A program made the position numbers and the translations under genes. The notes beneath the pieces are model-generated. The model saw only the letters and a program-made list of their open reading frames with translations, did not search any database and was not told where the DNA came from. 64,000 nt of DNA from Prunella strophiata (Eukaryota > Chordata > Aves > Passeriformes > Prunellidae). Below, piece by piece: positions 1 to 13,400 of the stretch (positions within the stretch are counted from its first letter, which is position 1; the number at the start of each line of letters is the position of its first letter). Location of the stretch: positions 113,454,254-113,518,253 of the forward strand of contig JAZBQD010000030.1 in the NCBI GenBank assembly GCA_036583965.1, in the 5' to 3' direction.

Positions 1-337
1 ACATTTGTCCCAGAAATTGCTGCCACACATGGCCCCTTCCCCAGCCACATCCTGTTGTTCCTCCCAGCAATCCTTGGGTGGCTCCACAGCTCTCCCAAGA
101 AGAGAATTTCAGAATTTCATCTTCTTGCTGTTCCCCCAAGAAGAAGATGGTTTCAGAGATCATGAGAACCTTTACCTTTAAACAACTCATCTTTAAAACA
201 GTATCCTGTAAGTTAGCACAGCCCATAAACACAACTGTAAGAAAACTTATAAAAAATGAGAAGGATTTCAAAATTACAAATTTCCCTGAGTGGCTGCTAT
301 TCATAAAGAGAACCACAAGGAAAGTGTTTCTTGTTTT
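1..337. other. Left edge, unassigned intergenic sequence
   Basis: No coding or structural signal is visible. The short open frame at 78-344 has no recognisable similarity. This lies downstream of DOP1B; MORC3 would be expected further left by mammalian gene order, but nothing of it is seen here. Confidence 0.5.
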
Positions 338-778
338 CTTGTAGAGAAGTTTCCATTACATTACCAAGAGGGACTTCTCTCCCTAAGTAAACTAAAAAAA
401 AAAGACTATTTTAGAAGTAGTAAACTGACTGAAATTTTAGGTTTTGTTTCTTTACATTGTCAGTAAAAAAGAAAAAGTTATAAGAAAAAGGAAAGTATCC
501 TAAAAATTTTATTCTAATTCTTACTACTCTTTCTTTTAGTTGCTGTTAATAAATTTTTCTTTATATCCTTTTAAAATTTTAAACCTACTTTACCTTTTTC
601 CTAATCTTACATCACAGAAAAAAATAACTAAATATATCTAGTGAGTACACTAATATTTAACCAACACTGAACCCACCTCACTAATTAATACATTAACCAA
701 AAAATCTCAAATTAACAAACCAAAACCACTACACAAAATCAATATTTCCACCAATTTCAAACTAACCCTACCCCACAC
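338..778 (-). mobile_element. LTR-like repeat family B, copy 1
   Basis: This AT-rich block is the reverse complement of 43398-43832, for example gtttacttagggagagaag and tgtagtggttttggttt shared at opposite ends. Length and dispersal suggest an endogenous-retrovirus LTR, but the family was not identified. Confidence 0.6.
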
Positions 779-1093
779 AGCCATTTAACCACGCTCCTCC
801 AGGCTGAGGTGTCCAAGCTCAGGGTACAGAAGAGTTTTCTTCCCTCTGGGTGAAGAGGCCAGAGTTTTCTTGCAGGATATGTGGAATGTTCAGGCTGGAG
901 TTGTGCAGCAGCAGCAGCAAGCAGCAGCAGCTCCTGATTTCTGGGGGGTCTCTCCCTGCAGGATCCCTGCAGCAGCTGCTGCCTCCAGACACAGCTGCCC
1001 AGAGCCTGTCCCAGGCAGGGACAGGGATTGAGCTCAGGGTGGCAGCTGCAGGGCTGTGGGATGGCAGGGGAGGAGAGGCAGCAGCACAGCCCT
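779..1093. other. Unassigned GC-richer sequence with a CAG-rich patch
   Basis: A run of cagcagcagcagcaagcagcagcag lies near 906-931. The overlapping open frames on both strands show no protein family and are probably chance. Confidence 0.4.
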
Positions 1094-1350
1094 GTCACCC
1101 TCATTTTTGAAGTTTTCTGAAGCCTTCTGATGTTTGTATTTTTGTACAGAACTTTCTCACTTTATGTAAATAACTTATTGTTTGCATTCTTTTATGGAGG
1201 ACGAGCAACTTGCTGGACTGTTGGGTTGTCCAGTGGCATTGAGGAGGTGGCACTGTCACCCTCCAATGACACTGGCACTTCAGAGATCTATAAATTGGAG
1301 TCAGAAATTAATAAATCTCTCTTTGTCTTGGAAGGAGCTGCTGTCTGCCT
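1094..1350 (+). mobile_element. LTR-like repeat family D, copy 1
   Basis: It is near-identical to the reverse complement of 44290-44556, including gttgggttgtccagtggcat. A TATA-like tataaattgg and an AATAAA follow about 100 nt later, as in retroviral LTRs. Confidence 0.65.
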
Positions 1351-1438
1351 CATGTTATTTCATGTCCTGCAGTGACACAGCCTCTCCCAAGGCAGGGGCC
1401 AGCAGAGTCCTGCTGCTGGGATCCACAGCTCTCATCCC

Positions 1439-1645
1439 CTGAGATGGGATTTCAGCAGGAATTTCCCCATGGAAAGGCTGCTCAGGCCTTGGGAGGAGCT
1501 GCCCAGGGAGGTTTGGAGTGCCCATCCCTGGAGGTGTCCAAGGAATTCCTGGATGTGGCACTCAGGGTGACAAGGTGGGCATTGGGCACAACTTGGACCT
1601 TGGAAAAGATCTTGGAGATCAACCTAAATTATTCTGTGATTAAAT
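1439..1645 (+). mobile_element. CR1 LINE 3' fragment
   Basis: CR1-typical text such as ccctggaggtgtccaagg and a decayed terminus near attctgtgattaaat are visible in the forward direction. Confidence 0.8.
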
Positions 1646-2452
1646 TTGGGAGCTTTTCCAGAGTCAGATAAAACTAAAAGTTGGTGAGTGAGCAGTGAAG
1701 GCAGGTTGAAAAATAAGAACTGCATTTGAAAAGGCATTGCAAAATAACATTTAATATTAATAGAAGAATTACATTCATGTATGGATTGGGACACACAACC
1801 ATCACTTAATGCTCTACACTTCAATCCTGCTGCTCTTCAGCAGTTTACCTTGGTTGCACCTCCTGATTTTTTCTTTCAGGAAAATGAAATCCTTTGGAAT
1901 ATTTCCAAGTCTCCCTTTGAGCACTGTGGCTCTGCTGTGTCGGAGCTGAAGTGTCCAAAAGACAAAGCTGAGCTTGGTTAGCCTGAAAAGCAAAATCACA
2001 GCAAAGCAAAAGCATTTCCTGTCCTGGACCAGGAGGGAATGTCTGGAGTTCCAGGCAGAAACATTTCCAGATTCATGGACAGTGAGGTGGTTCTGCTTTG
2101 GCAGGACCAGCTTAGAGCAGGACAGCCCTGCTGTGGCTCCTCAGGATTTATCAGTAGGAGAAACCAACCACAGTTAGTCCACATGGAAAAGGTATAAAGT
2201 TATGGAATAAAGGAATAAAATATTCCCCTTTTGGGCCTGTGGAACTGTGCCCCTCCAGCACTCAAGCAGGACTTTTAGTTAAGCCCTTTCCTCCTTTTTC
2301 ACATGTTATTTATAAAAGATCTGCTGGGATACTAAATTGTAAAGAACTTTTTCTTCTGAAGGGGAAGGATTCTGCAAGTCCCTTAAATGCCTGATGCCAT
2401 TGAAAGCAGTTTAATGACAAAAAGTTGTCTTAGATTTTAACAGCCACTGGAT

Positions 2453-2760
2453 AGAACCATGGAATAACAGAATCATGGAATAACAGAACCATGGAATCCT
2501 GGAATGGTTTGGGTTGGGAGGGACCTCAAATCCCATCCAGTGCCACCCCTGCCCATGGCAGGGACACCTTCCCCTGTGCCAGGCTGCTCCAGCCCCAGTG
2601 TCCAGCCTGGCCTTGGGCACTGCCAGGGATCCAGGGGCAGCCACAGCTGCTCTGGCAATTCCATCCCAGCTCCTGCCCACCCTGCCAGCCAGGAATTCCT
2701 TCCCAACATCCCATCTAACCCTGCTCTCCTTTAGCAGCATTTTAAGGGAAATATCCAAGG
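2453..2760 (-). mobile_element. CR1 LINE 3' fragment
   Basis: It begins on the plus strand with repeated atggaataacagaa units, then tggtttgggttgggaggga, the reverse complement of the CR1 3' end. It continues into the ggcagggacaccttcc segment. Confidence 0.9.
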
Positions 2761-3596
2761 ATGGGATGCAACCAGCAGGAAACTGAAAGTAAAAGTAACC
2801 AAACCATCCTGAGAATTCAGATTATCCATAAAAATTATTGAAGATAGGTAGGAAATGAACACCAGCATTCTAAAAGTGGCCTGCTCCAATATTCAAGTAA
2901 TGCTTTCAAAGGGTAACTTTTCACTTGTGCTCATTCCAACAGCTATAGAGAGCATTAATAAATTACATTAATAGAAATAATTCACATTCCTAATGACCAC
3001 ACCTCAGTCCACCACCTTCCTTCACTGTAAAAATGCAAAGGATTTAAATAAGTTTAGCACAAGCCTGTTGTGGTATTATTTTTGTACAGCATTCCAGTGT
3101 GAGAGTAAAGGATGATTCATTATTTGAGTTTACACACCCAAGATGAAAATCTCATCCATCTGTACCTAAAACCCACTGCAGAGAAGCCTCCCTTATTTGT
3201 TATGGGAGTTTGGGAAAAAGAAATCCCTGACTCCCAGCCAAACATTTCCCATGTCCTTTTCAATTTAGGAAGAGCACTGGGATGATCCCCCTACCTCTCT
3301 CACCATGCAGGAACAGCCAAATACATTCTTTTGTACAAAAAATGTTCTTACAAAACCAAAAAAAAAGAATATTATTTTCATTTTAGTTAAGCAATTTCTA
3401 TTTTTTACAGCATTATCTTCATTTAGTTGCATTTCAGAAGCTGCAGCCACCTGAGTCACTGAAAGAATGAAGGTTTTAAATTTAAAAAATATTAATTTAT
3501 ATATTTTAATTGATTAATTAAAATCCAAAACCCCCGTCAAGTAATGCTAATTACAAAGTGTCCCTATATAGGTTTGTGTTTTATGCACATTTTTGA

Positions 3597-4164
3597 TTTA
3601 TTAGGAATTGCTAAGCCCAAAGATGCTGTTCTAGCTCAGAGCTGAAATTACAGCCAGGGCAAAGCTGCAGCTCTTTGCACAATGCTGAGACTTAGACAGT
3701 CCATCTGTGAGGAATTTGGGAGCATTTGTTTGGAATTTGATCAATTTAGGCCAAATTAAGGGGCTTTCACCTCAGGAAACGACTCACTGCAAACTGATTG
3801 TACACTGACATGCAATATTGGATTTTCCTTCCATTCTCCTTCAGGACACAGTTCCAAAAGCACTTTAAAGTCCCAGAGAAGTCCCAGGGCAGCTGCTACT
3901 TCCACCAAGTCCAAAATATTCTTCCCCTATTTACAAAATGTCTTTAATCCTTCCCATGGAAAACAAATAAAACACAAAAACTCTGAGGAATTCCCACCAA
4001 ACTGCCCTTTTTTCCCACCACAGCAACTGGAGATTCCTGCTTTTTACCACCAGCTCCTGAATAACTGAAGAGAAATCCCAAAAATAGCTGGAAATTTGTG
4101 GGAAAAAAAGGAATTTCAGCCAAGCTCTCCCTGTGTTTGTGAGCAGGAGTGTCCCAGGTGAGGC
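3597..4164 (-). other. DOP1B: Probable DOP1B 3' UTR, with AATAAA at 3602-3597
   Basis: The sequence after the stop codon is unique-looking and AT-rich, with no recognisable repeat. Read on the minus strand, the first clear AATAAA hexamer is at 3602-3597. This is a candidate poly(A) signal only; without transcripts the 3' end could lie further left. Confidence 0.4.
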
Positions 4165-4422
4165 TCAACTTTCCATATTTTCCAGGAAATCACATTCCAC
4201 ACTGTCCTCCAGCTGCTGCAGGACCCTGATGCTGCTGCTGCCAGGAGAATCCATGGGGGCAGCTGCAGAGGGGTGGGAATTTTGGGGGTCACTGCCACGG
4301 GCTGTGAATGCCCAGCACAGAGTCTGGAAGAAGGGCAGCAGCTGGGTGATGCTGGACACAGAGTGCAGGCTCAGCAGGGGGAATTTGGGGTTCCTGGGAG
4401 CTCCCTCGGGGTGCTTTGGCTC
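4165..4422 (-). CDS. DOP1B: DOP1B exon 37, residues 2187-2271 and stop codon
   Basis: The terminal coding exon opens in phase 0 after ctttcag with [20 protein letters not shown]. It continues [16 protein letters not shown], a Ser/Pro-rich stretch and [19 protein letters not shown], then TGA at 4167-4165. Its phase fits exon 36. Conservation of this tail is harder to judge from memory than the rest. Confidence 0.92.
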   Translation of the reverse strand, partial: EPKHPEGAPRNPKFPLLSLHSVSSITQLLPFFQTLCWAFTARGSDPQNSHPSAAAPMDSPGSSSIRVLQQLEDSVECDFLENMES

Positions 4423-7400
4423 CTGAAAGGGAAAAAAAAGCTGGGATTTATTAAAGGTGAAGGTTGGGAAGGACCTTGAAGATCATCCAGCTCATCCATG
4501 AGCTCTTCCACTGTCCCAGGGTGCTCCAAGTGCCAATGTCCAACCTGGCCTTGGGCATTCCAGGGATCCAGCCTGGCCTTGGGCATTCCAGGGATCCAAC
4601 CTGGCCTTGGGCATTCCAGGGATCCAACCTGGCCTTGGGCATTCCAGGGATCCAACCTGGCCTTGGACATTCCAGGGATCCAACCTGGCCTTGGACATTC
4701 CAGGGATCCAACCTGGCCTTGGACATTCCAGGGATCCAGAGGCAGCCACAGCTGCTCTGGGCAGCCTTTTCCTCTTCCTCACAGGGAACATCTAAAAATC
4801 CCTTGAATAACTTAAAAACTGGCATTTAAGGAGAACAAGAGGTCAAGAGTGGCTGGAGGATTGCCATGAAATAATCACATTTGCAGACCAAAGGCCTTGA
4901 AACCAAGATTCCTGTCTTTCCTTGCTGAGGTTGTTTATCTGTTGGAACTCAGAGATTCATAAATTTTGTTCAAAATTTAAAAAAACCCCAAAGCATTTGT
5001 TGGAAAAGAGGAGACTTTGCTTTCTTACAGAATTTATAAGATGGAATGGTTTGGGGTGGGAGGGACATCAAAGATCAGCCAGGTCCATGGCAGGGACACC
5101 TTCCACTGTCCCAGGGTGCTCCAAGTGCCAATGTCCAACCTGGCCTTGGACATTCCAGGGATCCAGAGGCAGCCACAGCTTCTTTTCCTCTTCCTCACAG
5201 GGAACATCTAAAAATCCCTTGAATAACTTAAAAACTGGCATTTAAGGAGAACAAGAGGTCAAGAGTGGCTGGAGGATTGCCATGAAATAATCACATTTGC
5301 AGACCAAAGGCCTTGAAACCAAGATTCCTGTCTTTCCTTGCTGAGGTTGTTTATCTGTTGGAACTCAGAGATTCATAAATTTTGTTCAAAATTTAAAAAA
5401 ACCCCCAAAGCATTTGTTGGAAAAGAGGAGACTTTGCTTTCTTACAGAATTTATAAGATGGAATGGTTTGGGGTGGGAGGGACATCAAAGATCAGCCAGG
5501 TCCATGGCAGGGACACCTTCCACTGTGCCAGGCTGCCCCAAGCCCCAGTGTCCAACCTGGCCTTGGGCATTCCAGGGATCCAGGGGCAGCCACAGCTTCT
5601 TTTCCTCTTCCTCACAGGGAATATCTAAAAATCCCTTGAATAACTTAAAATCTTGTGTTTGGAAAAGCAAATTAATGGATTAAAAAAAAAAAAAACAACG
5701 AAAAGTTTCTTTACCCCATATTTCATCTTGAGCAGATCCATGATCCTCACGATGTGTGGTTGGCATTCCTGGTGGTTTTCCACCAGGTGGGAGGTGACAG
5801 GAGATGATTCTGTGTCCACCTCTGGCACAAAGGCCCATTTGTACCTGGAATAAAAGGGTTGATTCCTTAAAAAGGTGAAAATCCTTGTTTGGATCATGCT
5901 TACTTTAGTGCAGCACTGGTTGTTTCTACAAAAATATGTCATAAATGTTCTTCTTTGCTATCAATGAATTATTACATTACTAATTTGTCAATATTTAAAT
6001 ACAACCAGCTCCAAAACATTCCCAAGTGGGTGCAGATGGAAAACAATCTCCACCTTTCTCCTCTCCCAATTTTCCAGTTGTAGGATTTTAAGGAATCTTA
6101 AAGAGGATGGAGAAATCCTCCTATACCAAGACCAAATTCTTCTCCTAAATCCCATTTATCACCATGTATTCAATATCACCACTCCTAAAAGGAACTGATG
6201 AAAGGCAAATGAAACTTTGAGGAAACAGAATTGTTTTAAAGGATAAAAGAAGAAGAGGAGAAGAAGGACTCACATTTGGAAGAGCTGCATCCTGTCAGGG
6301 GGGAAGGAAAGGGCTGTGTCCAGGAATTTGCAGGCTGCCAGGTACAGGCACAGCTCGTTGGGCTGGATCTCTGCCCCACTGCCATCCCCTGAGCCTTTGG
6401 CTTTGCTGAGTTTGCTGTTGCTCCTGTGTTTAAATTTAAAAAAAGTCCCCTTCAAACTCCAATCCACCCAAGGTTTTTCAGTCAGCACAAAAGGAATGCC
6501 CACATTTACACAAAAGAGCACTTGGACAATTATTTTTATTCTGTATTAGTATTTTAATTTTATTTTTGCTCTGTAGGAGCAAAATAATCTAAAATACACC
6601 AAAAAATGGCACCAAGTTAAATATTAAACTGCCAACTTAGCATTTATTTTTGTACACAGCTAATAATTACTACATATATTTTTAAGAATATCACTATTTT
6701 AGGTGCTAAAAAAATTCTAAATTATGATTTAGCAGCAATAGGAAAATAAAAACAATAGCAAAATATCCTGTTGGCTCCTCCCTGAGAGAATTAATGAATT
6801 AATTTTAAAGAAATCTCTCAAACACTCCTCCCTATCCCAGAGAATTAATAAAATTAATTAATTTTAAAGAAGTATCTCAAATAACAGCTCTTACTTTGCT
6901 GGTTCCTCTTCCTCAGTTAAATCTTCCTCCAGCTGTAGAAATGTCTGGATCTTTAAAGAAATAATTATTGAGAAGCTGAAATGTTCATAACTCAATCCCA
7001 ACTAAAAGTGATGATTTACATTGAAAAGGAACCTTTATGACTTGTAACAAATTAATAATTCAGGCAAGAGATTCCATTAACAACACCAAAATTAATCCAA
7101 AAGGAATTTCCTAATGACAATTTTACTTTTTCCTCCCCAAATTCTCAGATTAATGTAAAACTGTGGAAACATTTCCAAGCAGGGAAGAGAAAAAAGGTAA
7201 ACTGGGAAAAACCACAGGCTGATTTTTTTTAAATGTAATTTTTTTTTCAAATGTGCACATGTTTTTTTTTTAATGTAATTTTTTTTTTTTCTAATGTTCA
7301 AAACTTCTTTCTTACCAGTTCTGTGACCATGATTGGCCACAAGGAGGTGAGGTGTTGAGGGGAAATCCTCAACAAAAGAACTCTGAAGAAGAGAAACATC

Positions 7401-10400
7401 TGGGCAGCCACCAGAGAAGTCTGGCCCACACGGAGGTTCTCAGTCAGCCGTTCTGGAGGAAGCATAAAAAAGGGAAAAAAAAGCAAAATAAAAGCAGCAT
7501 TTCCCTGAAATTGTGTTGTTTTTGGGAATTAAAGTGTGGAATCCTGGAATGGTTTGGGTTGGAAGGGACCTTAAAAATCATCCAGTGCCACCCCTGCCAT
7601 GGCAGGGACACCTTCCCCTGTGCCAGGCTGCTCCAGCCCCAGTGTCCAGCCTGGCCTTGGGCACTGCCAGGGATCCAGGGGCAGCCACAGCTGCTCTGGC
7701 AATTCCAGCCCAGCCCCTGCCCACCCTGCCAGGGAACAATTCCTCATTCCCAATCTCCCATCCAGCCCTGCCCTCTGGCAGTTTAAGGCCATTCCCCCTT
7801 GTCCTGTCACTTCTTGTGAAATGTCCCTCTCCACCTTGTGGAAGGTGGCAAAACACACTTTTTACTTTCTCATCAGTTTTGGGCTGGATTCTTTGCATTT
7901 TATTAACTAAATTGTAATTCAGAAAAAGTCTGAGTGGATTTATGGTGCACAAAATGTGATCAAAACTGGCATTTAAGGAGAGCAACAACAGGTAAGAGTG
8001 GCTGGAGGATTGCCATGAAATAATCACATTTGCAGACCAAAGGCCTTAAAACCAAGATTCCTGTCTTTCCTTGATGAGGTCCAGCCTGGCCTTGGGAACA
8101 TTTCTCTTTTGGAACATTTATCTGTTGGAACTCAGAGATTCATAAATTTTATTTAAAATTAAAAAAAAAAACCCAAAGCATTTGTTGGAAAAGTGCACAA
8201 AATGTGATCAAAACTGGCATTTAAGGGGTACAACAGGAGGTAAGAGTGGCTGGAAGATTGCCATGAAATAATCACATTTGCAGACCAAAGGCCTTAAAAC
8301 CAAGATTCCTGTCTTTCCTTGCTGAGGTTGTTTATCTGTTGGAACTCAGAGATTTATAAATTTTATTCAAAATTAAAAAAACCCCAAAGCATTTGTTGGA
8401 AAAGAGGAGACTTTGCTTCCTTACAGAATTTATAAGATGGAATGGTTTGGGGTGGGAGGGACATCAAAGATCAGCCAGAGGTCCATGGGTTCATCCCCCC
8501 CAGGCTGCTCCAAGTGCCATCCCAACCTGGCCTGGGGCACTGCCAGGGATCCAGGGGTTTCTGTGGCCAGAGGGCTTTGTGCTGCAGTGCAGGAGGGCAG
8601 GGCTGGGGCTCACCTTGGATCAGGGGCAGGTACAGGTGGTACTGGTCCATCTCCCCGCTGAAGACGGCGAACGCCTGGCGCTTCAGCAGCATGGCCTTCT
8701 GCTCAAAGCTGGGGTACAGCTTCAGGGCACTGCTCTGCATGGCTGCAACACACAGCACACTCAGCCACCCCTCAGAAACTGCCTGCCTTTGGGGCTGGGA
8801 TTATCCTGAAATCTTTGACAGAAAAACCTCTCCTGGGTCATTGACCGTGAGTTCGTCTTGTGTAATAAAATTTGTCTTGTCTTGTATCAAAATTATTCTT
8901 TTGGAAAGGATGAAAAAGAGACTAAAGGTGTTTGAGGGCAGTTTAAGGGGTCCCATCCCAGCTTTTCCCCCAGGATTTGTTCTTCCACACCCTCCTCAAG
9001 CCTGAGTTAGAGGTCACAGCACAGCAGTGGAAGGTTTGCTGCACTGCTCATGGCAGACACCTGCAGAGTTTGCCGAAGTCTCCTGCTCAGAAAGGTCATG
9101 CTTGGACACCTCAGAACTACAGCAAAATGTGAATGTGGGAACCCAAAAGAAGCAGCTCTACAGCAAAACCTCCTCTGGTGTGTTTTAGACATGACCAAAA
9201 TCCAGATTGAACTCAGCTTTAGCTGGGAATCAAGTTCCCAAAATGGTCAATAATGCACAGTCAGCACTTTATGGATAAATCAGTGCAATAAAAATGCACC
9301 CAAATAGCTCAAATGCAAATAGATTTCAGATTGAGGTAGAAATAAATGATCAGCAGCTGATACTTACTCATCAAATCCTTAAACATGGTTTTCTCATGTG
9401 TGAGGAGATGATCAATGATGGATCTCCAGCTGCAGGAGAGAAAGAAGGAATTAGATATCCAGGGAAAGCTGTGGTGTGGATTCACCTCAGAAATTATTGG
9501 GGTCAAACTTTTCATTTCCAGGCAGGATTTGTGTGCAGACTCTTGTCTGGAGCAGAATTAGTGCTGAGACCCATTTTTAACATTATCCCATTCCATAAGA
9601 AAGCACTAAATGGAATTTTCTTCCCAATGTTACTCTCCTCCTTTAAAGCCTTTCCTTGCAAATTCAGAATACAAGCTTGGAATTTTCTTCCCAGTGTTAT
9701 TCTCCTCCTTTAAAGCCTTTCCTTGTAAATTCAGAATACAAGCTTGGAGTGCTGCAATTAATTCCATGTCTTACTGAGTGCAGGAAGTGTCCATCTGGAA
9801 AAAAGATGGATCCATGTACAATTCCAGCACTTCTTTTTTCCAGGCTCTCTTGGTGTAGGCGTATCCACTCAGGGAGCTGAGCAGCTGAGCACCAGCACGG
9901 AAGCTGGGAATGTTGTAGGCACTGGGGGAGAGGACAGAAATCATCAATGTGGGCTTTTTTAAAGTTCAAAACTAGATTCCACCTCACAAAAGGGTTGGTT
10001 TGAATGAGATCTTTAGGAAGGAATTGTTCCCTGGGAGGGTGGGGAGGGGTTGGATGGAATTGCCAGAGCAGCTGTGGCTGCCCTGGAGCCCTGGCAGTGC
10101 CCAAGGCCAGGTTGGAGCAGCCTGGCACAGGGGAAGGTGTCCCTGCCATGGCAGGGGTGGCACTGGGTGGGCTTTAAGGTCCTTCCCAACCCAAACCATT
10201 CCAGGATTCCATGCCCTTTGTCCCCATTGGATATCACCCATCTCTCCCACATTTGTGAGAAAAACTCAGGAGGGCACAGGGAGAGATGACGCTTTTCCTG
10301 CTTCCTGGTGGATCCTGGGACCTGCCCATGCTCTGCTGCCCCATCCCCATCCCCTGACAGGCACAGAAAGGGGAAATCTGAATAAAACCCAAAATCCCAC

Positions 10401-13400
10401 GTGGGGGAATCAGAGCTCAAACAACAACAGGTTCCGCTCCTGGGGGAAGCACTGCTCAAACCCATTAGAATGGGAGCAGAGAATGGAGAAACAAGGGAAA
10501 CGAAAAGATGAGGTAGGGAGGGAGGCAGGAGCAGGGAGAGACTGGCCTGTGGTTCCTCAGGTAGGGGAACACGAAGTAGAGCAGGCGGGAGATGAGGGGC
10601 ACGGCCTTGTCCTTCTCATCGCTGCGGTACACCACGTCCAGCAGGGAGGCCAGCACCTGCCAGGGACAGGAGAGCTCTGCACACCCCCTGCTGCCACAGG
10701 GGACATGTTCCTGCCATGCCCAGCCTGGAGGTTTGTGCACTGGAACAGCCCCCAAAAGATTGGCACTCCTGTTTAATGGATCAGGAAAATCCTCCTCACA
10801 GAATTCCCAGAATCACTGGGCTGGAAGAGACCTTCAACATCATCGAGTCCAGCCCAGCCCCAACAGCTCAACTAAACCCTGGCACCCAGTGCCACATCCA
10901 GGCTTTGTTAAACACACCCAGGGATGGGGACTCCACCACCTCCCTGGGCAGCCACAGTGACACATCTCAGGGAAATTATCCTGGGAATATTCCTCCAGGA
11001 CCAGGGAGATGTCCACATGGTTCTGGGTCACAGCAGGACCATGAGGGACCTCAAGACATCTCATAAGACATTGGCAACAGAGCTGGAAATGGAGCTTGGG
11101 TCTCCTGTGTCCTTAATCCCAGCACCATCTTCCTCATCCCAGTTTTTGCCTGGTCTGGGAATCTCCCACTCACAGAATTCCCAGAATCACTGGGTTGGAA
11201 GAGACCTTCAAGATCACTGAGTCCAGCCCAGCCCCAACACCTCAACTGAACCCTGGCACCCAGTGCCACATCCAGGCTTTGTTAAACACACCCAGGGATG
11301 GGGACTCCACCACCTCCCTGGGCAGCCATTCCACAACTTTATCACCCTTTCTGTGAAAAACTTCTTCCTGCTATCCAGCCTGTATTTCCCTTGCTGCAGC
11401 TTGAGGCTGTGTGCTCTGGTTGTGTCAGTGCTGCCTGGAGAAAGAGCCCAGTCCCAGCTGAGCCCAGGCACCTTTCAGGAGCTGTGCAGATTGCTGAGTT
11501 CCTCAGCTTAAAAACCCCACAGATGAGAGGGCCCCACTGACCTCTGCCAGGAGAGAAAGGGCTTGGACACTGTAGATGGAAGGAGCAGAGGCAGAAACCA
11601 TTGAAGATGGTGCCACTGATGTATCTAAAAAAAGCAAAATAATCGAGTTTTCTCTTCAGACAGGTTTAAATGTTGCTGTTTCCTAATCTGCTGCCCCAAA
11701 CAGAACATTTATGTGCAAATTGGTGTTAAGTGAAATATGAAATCATGCAAGCCACACATCATCAAACCCCTCATGCTCTTCACTGCCTGTAGCAGGGGAC
11801 AGGGAAAGTCACGTTACCATTGACATCCTCCACGTTGAATTCATCTGGTAAAATCTGAGGCTGAGCTTTCACTTCCAAGTTCCTGCTCAGCCAACTGGTC
11901 TGCTCCAGGGAAGAACCAGCAATGGTCCCCACAGCCTCCAGGATCTTCTGAGTGACCTCCTGTGATGTAACCAAAGTGGTATCAGATATTTAATTGGGAT
12001 GTTTAATTCCCAGGGAAATGAGGAGCTGCAATGACACCAAATCCCATCCAGCCAAAGCAAGGCAGAGGCTGTAAAATCACATTTTCTGTCATTGTTGGCA
12101 TTTTGCTGGCAAGACTCTGAAGCAGAAGTGGATATTGAATTTCTCTGTTGGCACAGGAAACCCAAACCACAACCCAAACCCAGCCAGGTAAGCAGAGTTC
12201 AAACTGTGCTGGTGAAATCAGGCAGTACAGGAGGAGGATCCTGCTCTGCTCCTTTCTTTGCACAGCTGAGCTCAGAGTCATTCCTATTGCCAAGCCCAGC
12301 TGGGAGCTCCATTTTCCTAGACAGCTTGGAGATTTCAATATCCACACACAGGACCTGAACTCATGACATCCCACTTGTGTTATGATCTCAGTTCTGAGAA
12401 AAATCATAACAGTGCACAGAAAAAAACAGCCTGGAAAAGATTTTAAAATTTGGGACAAAATTCTGTTTTTCTCTCATGTTTGAGTCTCCCCTGTTCACCA
12501 GGTCTCAGCCAAACACATCCAGGCCCTCCCAAAAGCACAGGAATTCAGATCCAAAGCACAGATCAGCTCATCTGCTGAAAAGATTTCAAAAAGATTTCAA
12601 AATCTGGGACAAAATTCTGTTTGTGTCTCATGTTTGAGTCTCCCCTGTTCACCAGACCTCAGCCAAACATATCCAGGCCCTCCCAAAAGCACAGGAATTC
12701 AGATCCAAAGCACAGATCAGCTCATCTGCACTTGTTTTACATGAACAGTGCCAGGTTTAGGAGCTAGAAGGTGAATTGGAACCCTCTGTACCTGCAGGTC
12801 TTTCTGGTCCTTTTTGTTCTCCAGCGTGGGTGTCCTTGTCACAAAGTCATTCAGGATGCTGTGGGCAGATCAGAGCACCCTCAGTTAGGAAAGTGTAAAA
12901 GCTCAGTGAGACCTCTGCTCTCTGCCACAGTACCTGAGGAGGAGGAAGTGGCCAGGAGGAGCCAAGTTCAGCTGCACAGACTCTCTGAGGAGCCCCAGCA
13001 AGGGCTGGAAGTTCTCCTGCAGGGCTGGGACAGGGAGTCTGCCAAAGAAAATAAAACCTGAGTGAAGGTGGAGTTAAGGAAAGAACAAAAAACAACAAAT
13101 AAAAGGAGCTTGGTGCACTAAAGGGATCAGTGCTGCCCTTGCTGAGTGTCAGTGTCACCTCTCCTGGCAGTGTCACAGCCAAGGGACAACACATTCCTGC
13201 AGGGACTGTTCTGGGACATGGGATCCAAGGAAAGCAGGACTGGCAGCACTGCTGCCCCCTCCCTGCAGACAAGCAGCCAGTTCTCCTGCAGAAGGACTGA
13301 GTTACCTCTGAATGAAAGCATAACTGAACTGCAGCACTGGGATGTCCACCAGGGAGGATTTCTGGAACAGAAAAACAAACCCACACTTAGTTACCAGCAG

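Noticed and set aside
1..4100. MORC3 exons expected downstream of DOP1B
   Set aside because: No peptide resembling MORC3 was seen on either strand; the gene, if syntenic, lies outside the window.
4540..4735. Possible CRISPR-like array
   Set aside because: Units are contiguous with no unique spacers, and the genome is vertebrate.
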